From positions 1-36,758 of the forward strand of contig CAKZOK010000003.1 in NCBI GenBank assembly GCA_937136415.1: 36,758 nucleotides of DNA. The letters are read 5' to 3'. The translations under genes were made by a program, and so were the position numbers. The DNA is from an uncultured Cytophagales bacterium. GTDB taxonomy: Bacteria > Bacteroidota > Bacteroidia > Cytophagales > Bernardetiaceae. Below the pieces are notes generated by a model, which made no database searches, was not told the DNA's origin, and saw nothing but the letters and a program-made list of their open reading frames with translations. Positions 17,992-26,150 of the stretch are shown one piece after another. Each line of letters starts with the position of its first letter. The first letter of the stretch is position 1.

Positions 17992-18022
17992 CAAAGGTAA
18001 AACATTTTTTGATATTTACCAA
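17992..18022 (-). promoter_or_regulatory. Promoter of tRNA-Met
   Basis: On the minus strand TTG (18022-18020), a 20-nt spacer and a perfect -7 box TACCTTTG (17999-17992), followed by the tRNA about 45 nt downstream. Spacing and sequence fit the Bacteroidota housekeeping promoter. Confidence 0.6.
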
Positions 18023-18173
18023 CATTTTTAAATAAAAAAATCAAAAAAAATAAATTAAATTTTTAATTTATTGAAAGTCAGTAATTTATAACTGTAAATT
18101 TATTCTATCAAAACTTTAGTTTACCTTTTTTAGTTTCCTAATTTTTCATTCATTTCATTTAACAAATTTTTTT

Positions 18174-18623
18174 ATGGAACTCAAAAAAGGAGATAAAGCA
18201 CCCTTATTTACAACACAAGACCAAAATGGACACGAAATTAAGCTCTCTCAATTCAAAGGCAAAAAAGTAATTTTGTATTTTTATCCAAAAGATAATACCC
18301 CAGGTTGTACAGCACAAGCCTGTAATTTGAGAGATAATTATACAGAACTTCAGAAAAAAGGGTATCAAGTTTTGGGAGTAAGCAAAGATAATGCAGCTTC
18401 ACACACCAAATTCATTGAAAAATATGATTTGCCTTTTCCTCTTTTAATGGACGAAAACCATTCTATCAATGAACTTTATGGTGTTTGGAAAGAAAAAAAT
18501 ATGTTTGGTAAAAAATATATGGGTACACAGCGTACTACCTTTGTCATTGATGCAGAAGGAAATATAGAAGAGGTTATCAAAAAAGTGAAAACAAAAGAAC
18601 ATACAGAGCAAATTTTGAAGTAA
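18174..18623 (+). CDS. bcp: Thioredoxin-dependent peroxiredoxin Bcp (PrxQ)
   Basis: Reduces hydrogen peroxide and organic or fatty-acid hydroperoxides in the cytoplasm, recycled by thioredoxin. The 149-aa thioredoxin-fold protein has the active site NTPGCTAQACNLRD: peroxidatic C45 and resolving C50, the same numbering as E. coli Bcp. GDKAPLF at the N terminus and GTQRTTFVID near the C terminus are family-typical. It stands alone and is followed by its own terminator. Confidence 0.95.
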   Translation: MELKKGDKAPLFTTQDQNGHEIKLSQFKGKKVILYFYPKDNTPGCTAQACNLRDNYTELQKKGYQVLGVSKDNAASHTKFIEKYDLPFPLLMDENHSINELYGVWKEKNMFGKKYMGTQRTTFVIDAEGNIEEVIKKVKTKEHTEQILK

Positions 18624-18660
18624 AAAATTACGAATTTTTGCCATTTGATTTGATAAATTA

Positions 18661-18702
18661 ACTGCATTTCCAAACATTTAGCAAAGAAATGTAGTTTTTT
18701 TC
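18661..18702 (+). terminator. Intrinsic terminator of bcp
   Basis: Stem ACTGCATTTC (18661-18670) with GAAATGTAGT (18686-18695), 10 bp including one G-U, followed by a run of seven T residues. Confidence 0.65.
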
Positions 18703-18708
18703 TATTCC

Positions 18709-19245
18709 CTATTTTGCTTTTTTCATGACAAATTCTGTAACATATTTTCCATACCATTCTGGTTTTTTTCCATTTGGATATGTTTCATCAAAAAAAGTTA
18801 GACGCAACAAATCACCTTCAATTTTGTATTTAAAAAATTGTTTTCCACCTTCGAAACCAGCTACTTTTGCAATCATTGCTGTTGTTGTAATTGTCGAATC
18901 AGTCATTGTATAAGTGCCACCATTAAAAACGACAGAATCAAAACCAGCTATTTTTTCTTCATCAGTAGGTTTAGAGAGGCTTACAAATGGTGTTCTAACC
19001 TTTCGTATGGGAGTCCACATAATAGAATAACGATTTTTTTCAAAAATGAACAATCCATATTGTGCTTTTGAAATAGAATAAACTGTATCTTTTGTTTTCC
19101 AATGAACTTCAAGCATCTCCCAAGAACCCACCAAAGAAGCCGTTTTGCATTCTCTAACACAGCTTTGAGAAGGTTTGCAAGAAGAAAATCCAAGAATAAA
19201 AAAGAAAGATAAAACAGAAAGAGGAAGTGAAAATTTGAATTTCAT
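18709..19245 (-). CDS. Lipocalin-like lipoprotein
   Basis: A 178-aa exported lipoprotein from ATG 19245 (an ATG at 19257 is also in frame). Lys-Phe-Lys, a hydrophobic core and the lipobox GFSSC put the lipidated Cys at about residue 23. The mature part begins with several Cys (CKPSQSCVREC), then LVGSWEMLEVHW and alternating short strands ending in LRLTFFDETYPNG, the look of a small lipocalin-like/DUF4488-type beta-barrel that could bind a hydrophobic ligand. Family assignment is by overall resemblance only. Convergent with bcp. Confidence 0.7.
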   Translation of the reverse strand: MKFKFSLPLSVLSFFFILGFSSCKPSQSCVRECKTASLVGSWEMLEVHWKTKDTVYSISKAQYGLFIFEKNRYSIMWTPIRKVRTPFVSLSKPTDEEKIAGFDSVVFNGGTYTMTDSTITTTAMIAKVAGFEGGKQFFKYKIEGDLLRLTFFDETYPNGKKPEWYGKYVTEFVMKKAK

Positions 19246-19451
19246 AAGTAGAAGCATTTATATTTGTAAATTGTGTAAGACTTTAGCAAAAAATAAAAAA
19301 GAATATTTTATTGATTTGACTCAACTTTTTTTAGTAAAGCTGAAAAAGCAAAGATTAGAATGATAAAATACTTTTCAGAATTAGTAACTTGCAAAAGATT
19401 TTTTAAGTTAAAAAGTAAGATAACAAATTTTTTAAATACATTTCAATCATA

Positions 19452-20096
19452 ATGATTTCTATACAACAATTTACATTTAATCAATTTCAAGAAAATACCT
19501 TTGTGCTTTTTGATGAAACCAAAGAAGCCATTATTATCGATCCCGGTTGTTATTCTCCACAGGAAAGAGAAATTTTGAAGACTTTTATTAAGCAAAATGA
19601 TTTGAAAGTAGTTCGGCTTATAAATACACATTGTCATATTGACCATGTTTTGGGAAATAAATTTATAAAAGATACTTATAATGTCAAACTGGAAGCACAC
19701 AAAATTGAATCTGAACAGCTTAATCAAGTTCCATTATATGCGCCTTCGTATGGTTTTGGAGCGTATGATGCCACGAGAGTAGATATTTTTATAGACGAAA
19801 AAACAGAAATTACTTTCGGAAATTCTATGTTGAAAACATTATTTGTCCCCGGTCATTCTCCCGGTCATTTGGCGTTTTATTCGGCAGCGCAAAAATTTTG
19901 TATTAATGGTGATGTTTTATTTTTTCAGAGTATTGGAAGAACCGATTTACCAGGAGGAGATATGGATACTTTGAGAGATTCCATTCAAAATGTAATGTAC
20001 AAATTACCAGAAGATACCAAAATTTATTGTGGACACGGAAAACCGACCATGATTGCTTTTGAAAAGAAAAATAATCATTTTATAAGAGAAGCCTAA
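19452..20096 (+). CDS. MBL-fold metal-dependent hydrolase (glyoxalase II-like)
   Basis: A 214-aa cytoplasmic metallo-beta-lactamase-fold enzyme. All metal ligands are visible: H60-x-H62-x-D64-H65 (THCHIDH), H135 (PGHSPGH), D154 (NGDVLF) and H195 (CGHGKPT), a full binuclear site. The closest familiar group is the short glyoxalase II-like hydrolases (YcbL type), which act on thioesters such as lactoylglutathione, but the C-terminal substrate helices of true GloB are absent. Transcribed with, or just ahead of, the unknown gene at 20165. Confidence 0.9.
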   Translation: MISIQQFTFNQFQENTFVLFDETKEAIIIDPGCYSPQEREILKTFIKQNDLKVVRLINTHCHIDHVLGNKFIKDTYNVKLEAHKIESEQLNQVPLYAPSYGFGAYDATRVDIFIDEKTEITFGNSMLKTLFVPGHSPGHLAFYSAAQKFCINGDVLFFQSIGRTDLPGGDMDTLRDSIQNVMYKLPEDTKIYCGHGKPTMIAFEKKNNHFIREA

Positions 20097-20164
20097 AAAT
20101 AAAGTTAATCAATTCTACAAAAACTTCAACTAAATTATATCTATAAAAATCACCTACAAAAAAG

Positions 20165-20779
20165 ATGCAAATTGAAACGTATTACTTTAGAGCTGTAATG
20201 TTGGGAGGAATAAAAACACAGCTTCTTGAATTGACAGACGAAAAAATTAGTGTATCTGAAAATGACATTTATTTTAAAGATGTTACAGATTTTTCAATTT
20301 TGTTCTTTCATAAGCGAATATCAGCAAGCCCACGAATAGAATATTGGTCAATAGAACTTAATTTATGGCTTGAAAATCAAAAAAAACCAATCCTAATTGA
20401 GATGGACGAATCACTTCCAAACAAAATGAATTTTGACCAACTTAGAGAATTATACAAAATTGTCTTTAATCAAGTTTGGAACAAATTAGGAATTAGGCTG
20501 TATAATCAAATGAGAGATAAATTAAATCGTGATGAAGAAATTTTGATAAATGATAAATTGATGCTTACAAAAGACTCAATCAAGGTGAAAAAAGGTTTCC
20601 TACGAAAAGAATGGATAGAATACAAACTGATAGATATTTATTTTGAAAAATATAATGAGGCATGGTACTTCATAAAATCAAAACAATCAAAAAAGGAAAT
20701 AAAAGATTTTAGAATGAGTCAAAAAAACAGCCTTTTATATAAGACCTATATTGAATTTTGTTCGAAGCAAACCACTTGA
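20165..20779 (+). CDS. Protein of unknown function
   Basis: A 204-aa soluble protein with neither signal peptide nor membrane segment. The first part (MQIETYYFRAVMLGGIKTQLLELTDEKISV) and a later part (DKLMLTKDSIKVKKGFLRKEWIEYKLIDIYFEK) both look like strand-rich modules with a similar rhythm, suggesting two PH-like halves around a helical middle. This is inference from pattern only. It lies 68 bp after the MBL-fold gene on the same strand. Confidence 0.65.
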   Translation: MQIETYYFRAVMLGGIKTQLLELTDEKISVSENDIYFKDVTDFSILFFHKRISASPRIEYWSIELNLWLENQKKPILIEMDESLPNKMNFDQLRELYKIVFNQVWNKLGIRLYNQMRDKLNRDEEILINDKLMLTKDSIKVKKGFLRKEWIEYKLIDIYFEKYNEAWYFIKSKQSKKEIKDFRMSQKNSLLYKTYIEFCSKQTT

Positions 20780-20876
20780 TTTCTATGTTCTAACCAAAAT
20801 ACAGATTCTTTTTTTTGATAAAAAATAGTATCTTGTATCATTATTTTATAATTCATTTTTTACTAAAACTAAAAAC

Positions 20877-21341
20877 ATGCTAGACGATTTATTACAATTA
20901 GCTCAAGGACAATTAGGCTCACAACTCAAAGAAGAAGCAAATCTTTCAGACGACCAAATAAGCAAAACGGCTGATGTAGCCAAAGAGTCTTTTCTGACAC
21001 AAATGGCTAGTGAGGCAATGAGTGGAAACTTGCCACAACTTTTGGATATTTTTAATGGAAAAGCAACAGCCACAACTGCAAACCCAATGGTAATGCGTCT
21101 TGTCAATCAATTTGGAGGAGATATGATGGAAAAAATGGGCGTTTCGAAAGAAACGGCTGCAATGGTTTCAAATATGGTAATTCCATTTATTATGTCAAAA
21201 ATTGGTTCACCAGAAACAGGAGAAGCAGAAGATGAAGGCTCAATGATGTCCAAATTAGGCTTGGATAATTTGGATAATATTGGTGGAATGTTAGGAGGAC
21301 TTTTAGGTGGAAAAGGTGGATTAGGAGGGCTTTTTAGTTAA
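20877..21341 (+). CDS. Helical Gly-rich-tailed protein, member 1 of a tandem paralogue pair
   Basis: A 154-aa protein, mostly helical, with no signal peptide. Core AKESFLTQMASEAMSGNLPQ... FNGKATA... IPFIMSKI aligns without large gaps to the protein at 21675 (AKESYIRLLESEAGAGHFDE... YNGTATS... APFIIQQI). It has a glycine/leucine-rich tail (GGMLGGLLGGKGGLGGLF) missing from its neighbour. The organisation (helical bundle plus GGLLGG tail) resembles YidB/DUF937-type proteins, of uncertain function. A 19-bp-stem hairpin begins just after the stop. Confidence 0.75.
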   Translation: MLDDLLQLAQGQLGSQLKEEANLSDDQISKTADVAKESFLTQMASEAMSGNLPQLLDIFNGKATATTANPMVMRLVNQFGGDMMEKMGVSKETAAMVSNMVIPFIMSKIGSPETGEAEDEGSMMSKLGLDNLDNIGGMLGGLLGGKGGLGGLFS

Positions 21342-21344
21342 GCC

Positions 21345-21388
21345 TTTTTAGGTATAAATAATTGGACTTAATTATTTATATCTAAAAA
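21345..21388 (+). terminator. Long hairpin after the first paralogue
   Basis: 19-bp stem with one G-U pair and a 6-nt loop, 3 bases after the stop. No T-run follows on the plus strand, so it may protect or process the 3' end rather than terminate transcription. Confidence 0.5.
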
Positions 21389-21390
21389 AG

Positions 21391-21492
21391 TATTTTGTCT
21401 AAGTCTGCACCAAAGGTCTGACTTGGACAAAATAATACTTTCTAAAACCTTAAATGCTTATTTATAAAATGGTCAGACCTTCAATACAGACC
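21391..21492. repeat. Palindromic intergenic element, copy 1
   Basis: About 100 bp sharing clear sequence similarity with 26050-26150. Outer stem AAGGTCTGAC (21413-21422) with GTCAGACCTT (21472-21481), extended by GTCTG/CAGAC at the ends. An alternative hairpin TATTTTGTCTAAGTC (21391-21405) with 21420-21434 overlaps the outer stem, so the two folds exclude each other. No coding capacity; MITE- or REP-like. Confidence 0.75.
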
Positions 21493-21674
21493 AGTTTAAA
21501 ATACAAAATTCGGTATATTCTTGAAATTTATCATAATCTGATTACTGCATCTTAATTATGAGAGATTTTAATTTGTTTATATTCAATGATTTGGGTTAAT
21601 TTTTCTACTTTGATGGGTCATAATCCGTAATTGTTCCATAATTTTATTTCAAATTAGTCAAAAAATAAAAAATC

Positions 21675-22157
21675 ATGATTACAAGTCCAATAGACAAAAT
21701 TATCAAAGAAGCTAAAGAGAACTTAACAGAAAAGGTCAGAAAGACATTAAAGACATCTTTCGAAACAACAAATCAAATCTTTGAGCTGGCTAAAGAATCT
21801 TATATTCGTCTGTTGGAAAGTGAAGCAGGTGCTGGGCATTTTGACGAGTTTTTGAAAGTCTATAATGGAACAGCAACATCGCTTTCTGTTTCTCAAATTA
21901 TATTGTTGATGGAATATTTTTATGCCAAAAAACTAATAAATAAATTAAATATTTCAGATATAAATGCCGAAAAAGCTGCAAAAATAATTGCTCCTTTTAT
22001 TATTCAACAAATAAATAACAAAAAACCAAATTCAGCAACAGACATAAAAACTTTATGTACTCAAATGGGTTTGGATAAGTGTACTACCGACTTAGAGGCT
22101 CTCAAAAAAAGGTGGGACAGTTTGTCGCCAGAAGAAAAAAAACAGATGAGCCGTTAA
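21675..22157 (+). CDS. Helical protein, member 2 of a tandem paralogue pair
   Basis: A 160-aa soluble, mostly helical protein, diverged from the 20877 product: matching segments are LAKESYIRLLESEAGAGHF, VYNGTATSLSVSQIILLM and AAKIIAPFIIQQI. It lacks the Gly-rich tail and instead has a C-terminal section with two Cys (LCTQMGLDKCTTD) and a charged end (LSPEEKKQMSR). Functions of both are unknown. It starts at ATG 21675 downstream of the palindromic element and runs into the next gene with little or no gap. Confidence 0.7.
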   Translation: MITSPIDKIIKEAKENLTEKVRKTLKTSFETTNQIFELAKESYIRLLESEAGAGHFDEFLKVYNGTATSLSVSQIILLMEYFYAKKLINKLNISDINAEKAAKIIAPFIIQQINNKKPNSATDIKTLCTQMGLDKCTTDLEALKKRWDSLSPEEKKQMSR

Positions 22158-22192
22158 AAATATTATTATTTCTTATTCTTCCCAATCTAAAA

Positions 22193-22534
22193 TTGATTTT
22201 ACTAGCCAACCCTTTATTGTTCAAAATTTTGAAAAATCCACCTCGTGCGATGGCTTTATTTCCTTTTGTTTTGGTGGATTCAGAAAAAGATAAATTCGAT
22301 AAAGTATTAATTAATCACGAAAAAATACATCTTCATCAGCAACTAGAAATGCTCATTATTCCTTTTTATTTAGTCTATTTGGGACATTATTTTTTTCAAT
22401 GGATTAAATTTAAAAAACACTATCCAGCATATATGAATATCGTTTTTGAGAGAGAAGCCTACCAAAATGAATGGAATTTGGAATATCTGAAAAATCGAAA
22501 ATTATGGGCTTTTTGGAAATATTGGGTTAAATAA
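22193..22534 (+). CDS. Small protein with HEKIH motif, putative minimal zinc peptidase-like protein
   Basis: About 113 aa if started at TTG 22193; ATG 22250 would give 94 aa, and the frame is open back to GTG 22079, overlapping the upstream gene. The core ALFPFVLVDSEKDKFDKVLINHEKIHLHQQLEML, a hydrophobic segment and FEREAYQNEWNLEYLKNRK resemble a small protein common in Flavobacteriia and other Bacteroidota. HEKIH fits the HExxH zinc motif, and the Glu-rich FEREAYQNE downstream could give a third ligand, as in gluzincins. Peptidase activity is inference; the protein is very small. Confidence 0.7.
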   Translation: MILLANPLLFKILKNPPRAMALFPFVLVDSEKDKFDKVLINHEKIHLHQQLEMLIIPFYLVYLGHYFFQWIKFKKHYPAYMNIVFEREAYQNEWNLEYLKNRKLWAFWKYWVK

Positions 22535-23046
22535 AAAACAAAATTAGAGAAATAATAAAAAAATTCTTATATTTACGTGTCCTTAAAAGGTAAGACTACC
22601 AAAGGATAAAAAAGATTAGAAAAAGAGAATAAATTTGACAAAATAAGTTTGACAAAATAAATCAAAAATATAATTAATTTAGTGTTCACATAACTCAAAT
22701 ATAACACTACTTTTAATACTATTTATTTTAAAACGAATCATATTTTTACCTAATTTGTTTTTTGAATAGACAAATTATTGATACAAATTAGAATACTTCC
22801 TCTCCTTTTTCAAAAATGTATTTTATTTTTTATAAAATCTAATCAATAACTCAGAATTTATAAAAAGTATCTACAATACATCATTATTAATTAAAAATAG
22901 ACTCAAAAAACTCTATTTTTAAAATATATATTATTACAACTTCACGTTTTTTCTATTTCTTATTTTTTTAGATTAATCATATATAATGAGTTTTCTAACA
23001 AAAAAATAGAATTAAACCATTACCCCTACCAACCTTACAAGTCAAT
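22535..23046. other. Long AT-rich leader region upstream of rho
   Basis: 512 bases with no gene. Seen: a 14-bp tandem duplication TTTGACAAAATAAG (22634-22661, one mismatch at the end), no clear TAnnTTTG promoter, and a C-rich, G-free tract just before the rho start (listed separately). Confidence 0.5.
23014..23040 (+). promoter_or_regulatory. C-rich, G-free tract before rho, possible Rho-utilisation site
   Basis: 11 C and no G in 27 bases (containing CCATTACCCCTACCAACC), standing out from a leader that is nearly all A and T. Unstructured C-over-G RNA is what Rho binds, and rho autoregulation through leader termination is known in other bacteria. Function here is inference. Confidence 0.35.
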
Positions 23047-24972
23047 ATGTATAATATTGAGGAACTCAACGTTCGTTTACTCTCCGAATTGCGTACTATC
23101 GCTACCGAAATGGGCTTAAAAAGTCATAGCCGTTTAGCCAAAAAAGACCTTATTTACAAAATTTTGGACTTTCAAGCTAATAAAGAAGATGAAGATAATG
23201 ACCAAAAAAGCGAAGAAACAAAAAAAACTTCGACATCTTCTCAAAAACAAAGTATAGCAGTTTCGAAAACATCAAAAAAAGAAGAAAACCCAAAAGAGGA
23301 GGCTTCCAAAACTGTTGAAAAGAAAGAAACAGCTTATAAAATTCCTACTTTTAGCTTTTTGAAAAAAGAAAAGCAAGAAACTGATGAAGCAAATGAATCA
23401 AAAGCAACAGTTACAACTTCAAAAGAAGAAAAAATAGAAGAACCTAAAAAAGATGATTCGATAGAAAGAATTAGAGAAACATTGCGTGAAAGAAAACGTG
23501 AAAATCTCATCAGAACAAGCAAAAACACAGAGTCTGAAACTAAAGACAACAAAAATACGAGCAAAGATTCTAAAGAAAAAAATGAAAGACGCTCAAGGTT
23601 AGATGTTCGTCATGAAGAAAGAGGAGAGAGAAATGAAAACGAAAATTTGCGCCGTCGAAGCAGGGTAAATGTCAAAGAAACAGAAACAAAAACATCTATC
23701 CAAAGAGCATCTCAACGTTCGAAATCAAATGAAGATGAAAAAATAGAAGATGATAACTCTGAAAAATCATCAAGAACGAATGCTAGAAAAGAGCGTCCAG
23801 AAAGAAATAATGATAGAAAAGAACGTACAACAAATAAAAAATATAATATTCGTGAGTTTGATGGTGTCGTAACGAGCGAAGGTGTTTTGGAAGTAATTTC
23901 TGATGGATATGGATTTTTGCGCTCTTCGGATTATAATTATTTGGCTAGTCCTGATGATGTATATATTTCGCCTTCTCAAATCAAACTTTTGGGACTCAAA
24001 ACAGGTGATACTGTAAAAGGACAAATTCGCCCACCAAAAGATGGAGAAAAATACTTTGCCTTATTAAGAATTGAATCTGTAAACGGCAAAACAACCGAGC
24101 AGATTAGGGATAGAGTTTCCTTCGAACACCTTACACCTCTTTTTCCTCGTGAACGCCTAAATCTTGCAACGAGAGCAAATACATACTCAACCAGAATGTT
24201 GGATTTGTTTGCTCCAATCGGAAAAGGGCAACGTGGAATGATTGTGGCTCAACCCAAAACAGGTAAAACAGTTCTTTTGAAAGAAATTGCAAATGCTATT
24301 GCCGAAAATCACCCTGAATGTTATCTTATCGTACTTTTAATAGATGAACGTCCAGAGGAAGTAACCGATATGGAGCGCAGTGTGAGAGGAGAAGTAGTGG
24401 CTTCTACCTTTGATGAGCAAGCCGATAGGCACGTAAAAGTATCGAATATGGTGCTAGAAAAAGCCAAAAGATTGGTAGAATGTGGACACGATGTAGTGAT
24501 TCTTTTAGATTCAATTACCCGTTTGGCTCGTGCTTATAATACTACTGTTCCTTCATCTGGAAAAATTCTTTCGGGTGGTGTTGATGCAAACGCACTTCAC
24601 AAACCAAAACGCTTTTTTGGTGCTGCTCGTAATGTAGAAAATGGTGGTTCGCTTACTATTATTGCTACTGCTTTGATTGATACAGGCTCAAAAATGGATG
24701 AAGTAATCTTTGAAGAATTTAAAGGAACAGGTAATATGGAACTCCAACTTGACCGTAAACTTGCCAACAAACGAGTTTATCCTGCTATTGATATTCCTGC
24801 TTCGGGTACTCGTCGTGAAGATTTATTATTAGACAAAGATACTTTACAACGTGTTTGGATTTTGCGTAGAATGATGAATGATATGCACTCCAACGAAGCA
24901 ATGGATTATATGCTCAAACACATGAGAGGTACAAAAACAAATGATGATTTCTTAGCTTCTATGGATAGTTAA
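23047..24972 (+). CDS. rho: Transcription termination factor Rho
   Basis: Hexameric RNA-dependent ATPase that ends transcription of untranslated RNA. At 641 aa it is far longer than E. coli Rho (419). After the N-terminal Rho_N helices ([22 protein letters not shown]... [10 protein letters not shown], 2-40) comes about 220 residues of K/E/S/R/N-rich low complexity (roughly 45-270), then the cold-shock RNA-binding domain ([15 protein letters not shown]), Walker A AQPKTGKT at 401-408, [13 protein letters not shown], Walker [17 protein letters not shown] and the Q/R-loop and C-terminal end [23 protein letters not shown]. Such inserts are usual in Bacteroidota Rho. A single-gene unit with a long leader and its own terminator. 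Confidence 0.97.
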   Translation: MYNIEELNVRLLSELRTIATEMGLKSHSRLAKKDLIYKILDFQANKEDEDNDQKSEETKKTSTSSQKQSIAVSKTSKKEENPKEEASKTVEKKETAYKIPTFSFLKKEKQETDEANESKATVTTSKEEKIEEPKKDDSIERIRETLRERKRENLIRTSKNTESETKDNKNTSKDSKEKNERRSRLDVRHEERGERNENENLRRRSRVNVKETETKTSIQRASQRSKSNEDEKIEDDNSEKSSRTNARKERPERNNDRKERTTNKKYNIREFDGVVTSEGVLEVISDGYGFLRSSDYNYLASPDDVYISPSQIKLLGLKTGDTVKGQIRPPKDGEKYFALLRIESVNGKTTEQIRDRVSFEHLTPLFPRERLNLATRANTYSTRMLDLFAPIGKGQRGMIVAQPKTGKTVLLKEIANAIAENHPECYLIVLLIDERPEEVTDMERSVRGEVVASTFDEQADRHVKVSNMVLEKAKRLVECGHDVVILLDSITRLARAYNTTVPSSGKILSGGVDANALHKPKRFFGAARNVENGGSLTIIATALIDTGSKMDEVIFEEFKGTGNMELQLDRKLANKRVYPAIDIPASGTRREDLLLDKDTLQRVWILRRMMNDMHSNEAMDYMLKHMRGTKTNDDFLASMDS

Positions 24973-25073
24973 AATCAATAAGGGTGTATAACAAATTGTT
25001 ATTTTCATTAATTGAATTGTTTTTTCAACCATCAAGGACAGTTAAAAAAGAGCAATAATTATTCTTGAAATCC

Positions 25074-25110
25074 AAAAGACCTATTTATTATTTTAATAAA
25101 TAGGTCTTTT
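25074..25110. terminator. Bidirectional intrinsic terminator, rho / MORN gene
   Basis: A perfect 16-bp stem (AAAAGACCTATTTATT at 25074-25089 with 25095-25110) and a 5-nt loop, touching the stop of the minus-strand gene at 25111. Confidence 0.85.
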
Positions 25111-26061
25111 TCATTTACTAAACACAAAAGGATTTAGCTTTTGAGCCTTAATAAAAAAAGAATTATATTTATTGTAGGGTTTATCTGTTGAAGTTTGTAA
25201 TTCTTGAGATGAGTTTATTAGGTTTCCGTTTTTGTCCCATTCTTTGAATTTAATAGGAATAAAACATAAAGTATTGACCGAACAATGTGTTTGTATATAT
25301 TCTTTTCGTAATTTCCCACAACCATAAAACTCTTGGATAAATGTAAAATAACAAGATTTAGAAACCTTTTTTAGATTCAATTCATAATTTAATTTTTTGA
25401 TAAATTTATTCTCTTCTTTTTTGATTTGATTTCTAACTTCTTTGTATTTTATCAAAATAGAAGCCTCATTCCATTCGCTATATTCTGAATTTATACTTTT
25501 ATTGTAACGAATATTTCTAGTTTTGATTTTTTCTGTCTTAAAGTAAGTTTCACTAATTTCTTTTTTTTCTAATTGGATAGAATATTTTATCAAATTACCT
25601 TCTTCGTTCCATTCTTTAGATTCTTTTTGGTTTGTTATACTGGCTATTTTACCTCCCAAATGCCACGATTTTTCTTCGATAAATTTATTTTCTTTAAAAA
25701 TAGAATGCTCTATTAACTCTCCTTCAAACCATTTTTTTTGTTCTCCGTGTTGCATTCCATTTTTAAAACATTCTTTCGAAATTAGCTTTCCTTCATTATC
25801 CCATTCTTTGAGTGTACCATGTAGTTTTCCATCTCTAAACATTAATTCTTCTTGTACAATGCCCTTTTCGTTGGTGTCAAAGACAATTCCTGTAAACAAA
25901 TTATCTTTGTATAAATAGAAATAAGGATAATTGGTATTGTAATCAATTAAATTTTTGAGGTCTTTGTCTTCACTATGTATTCTTATCATTTTATTAAAAT
26001 CTAAGGTTTTCTGACAATCTTTGCCTTTTTGATAATTTAAAATTAGTTCTATTTTGTTCAA
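25111..26061 (-). CDS. MORN-repeat (YwqK-type) protein
   Basis: A 316-aa protein built largely of MORN-like repeats: FRDGKLHGTLKEWDNEGKLISKECFKNGMQHGEQKKWFEGELIEHSIFKENKF is clearest (about 75-127), with more diverged copies (SKEWNEEGNLIKYS, YSEWNEASILIKYK, FKEWDKNGNLINSS). Many relatives are labelled toxin-antitoxin YwqK-family antitoxins, without firm evidence of that function. The 5' end is odd: the only start before residue 25 is a TTG at 26061 that lies inside copy 2 of the palindromic element, six codons after an in-frame stop. There is no signal peptide. Either ATG 25989 is the true start or the element replaced the original 5' end. Confidence 0.75.
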   Translation of the reverse strand: MNKIELILNYQKGKDCQKTLDFNKMIRIHSEDKDLKNLIDYNTNYPYFYLYKDNLFTGIVFDTNEKGIVQEELMFRDGKLHGTLKEWDNEGKLISKECFKNGMQHGEQKKWFEGELIEHSIFKENKFIEEKSWHLGGKIASITNQKESKEWNEEGNLIKYSIQLEKKEISETYFKTEKIKTRNIRYNKSINSEYSEWNEASILIKYKEVRNQIKKEENKFIKKLNYELNLKKVSKSCYFTFIQEFYGCGKLRKEYIQTHCSVNTLCFIPIKFKEWDKNGNLINSSQELQTSTDKPYNKYNSFFIKAQKLNPFVFSK

Positions 26062-26150
26062 ATCTGTACCGAAGGTCTAACTTGGACAAAATAAGTCTTT
26101 CTAAGCTGCAAATACTTATTTTAACTTGGTTAGACCTTCGGCATAGACCA
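26050..26150. repeat. Palindromic intergenic element, copy 2
   Basis: Similar over its length to 21391-21492. Outer stem CCGAAGGTCTAAC (26069-26081) with 26129-26141, a perfect 13 bp; inner stem AAATAAGT (26089-26096) with ACTTATTT (26114-26121). The alternative hairpin TATTTTGTTCAA (26050-26061) with TTGGACAAAATA (26082-26093) is kept through a G-U pair. One outer-stem pair differs from copy 1 on both strands (compensatory). Its left end overlaps the start of the MORN gene. Confidence 0.78.

Larger units (their letters stand above)
21342..21674. other. Intergenic region between the paralogues
   Basis: Holds a long hairpin (21345-21363 with 21370-21388, 19 bp including one G-U, loop GGACTT) directly after the upstream stop, then copy 1 of the palindromic element (21391-21492). 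The rest (21493-21674) is AT-rich without a recognisable gene. Confidence 0.65.

Noticed and set aside
22634..22661. Tandem TTTGACAAAATAAG duplication as a promoter array or operator
   Set aside because: Only two copies in AT-rich DNA, without a matching -7 box at proper spacing; left as a minor note.
25111..26061. MORN/YwqK protein as antitoxin of a toxin-antitoxin pair
   Set aside because: No neighbouring toxin gene; the family label is not evidence of function.
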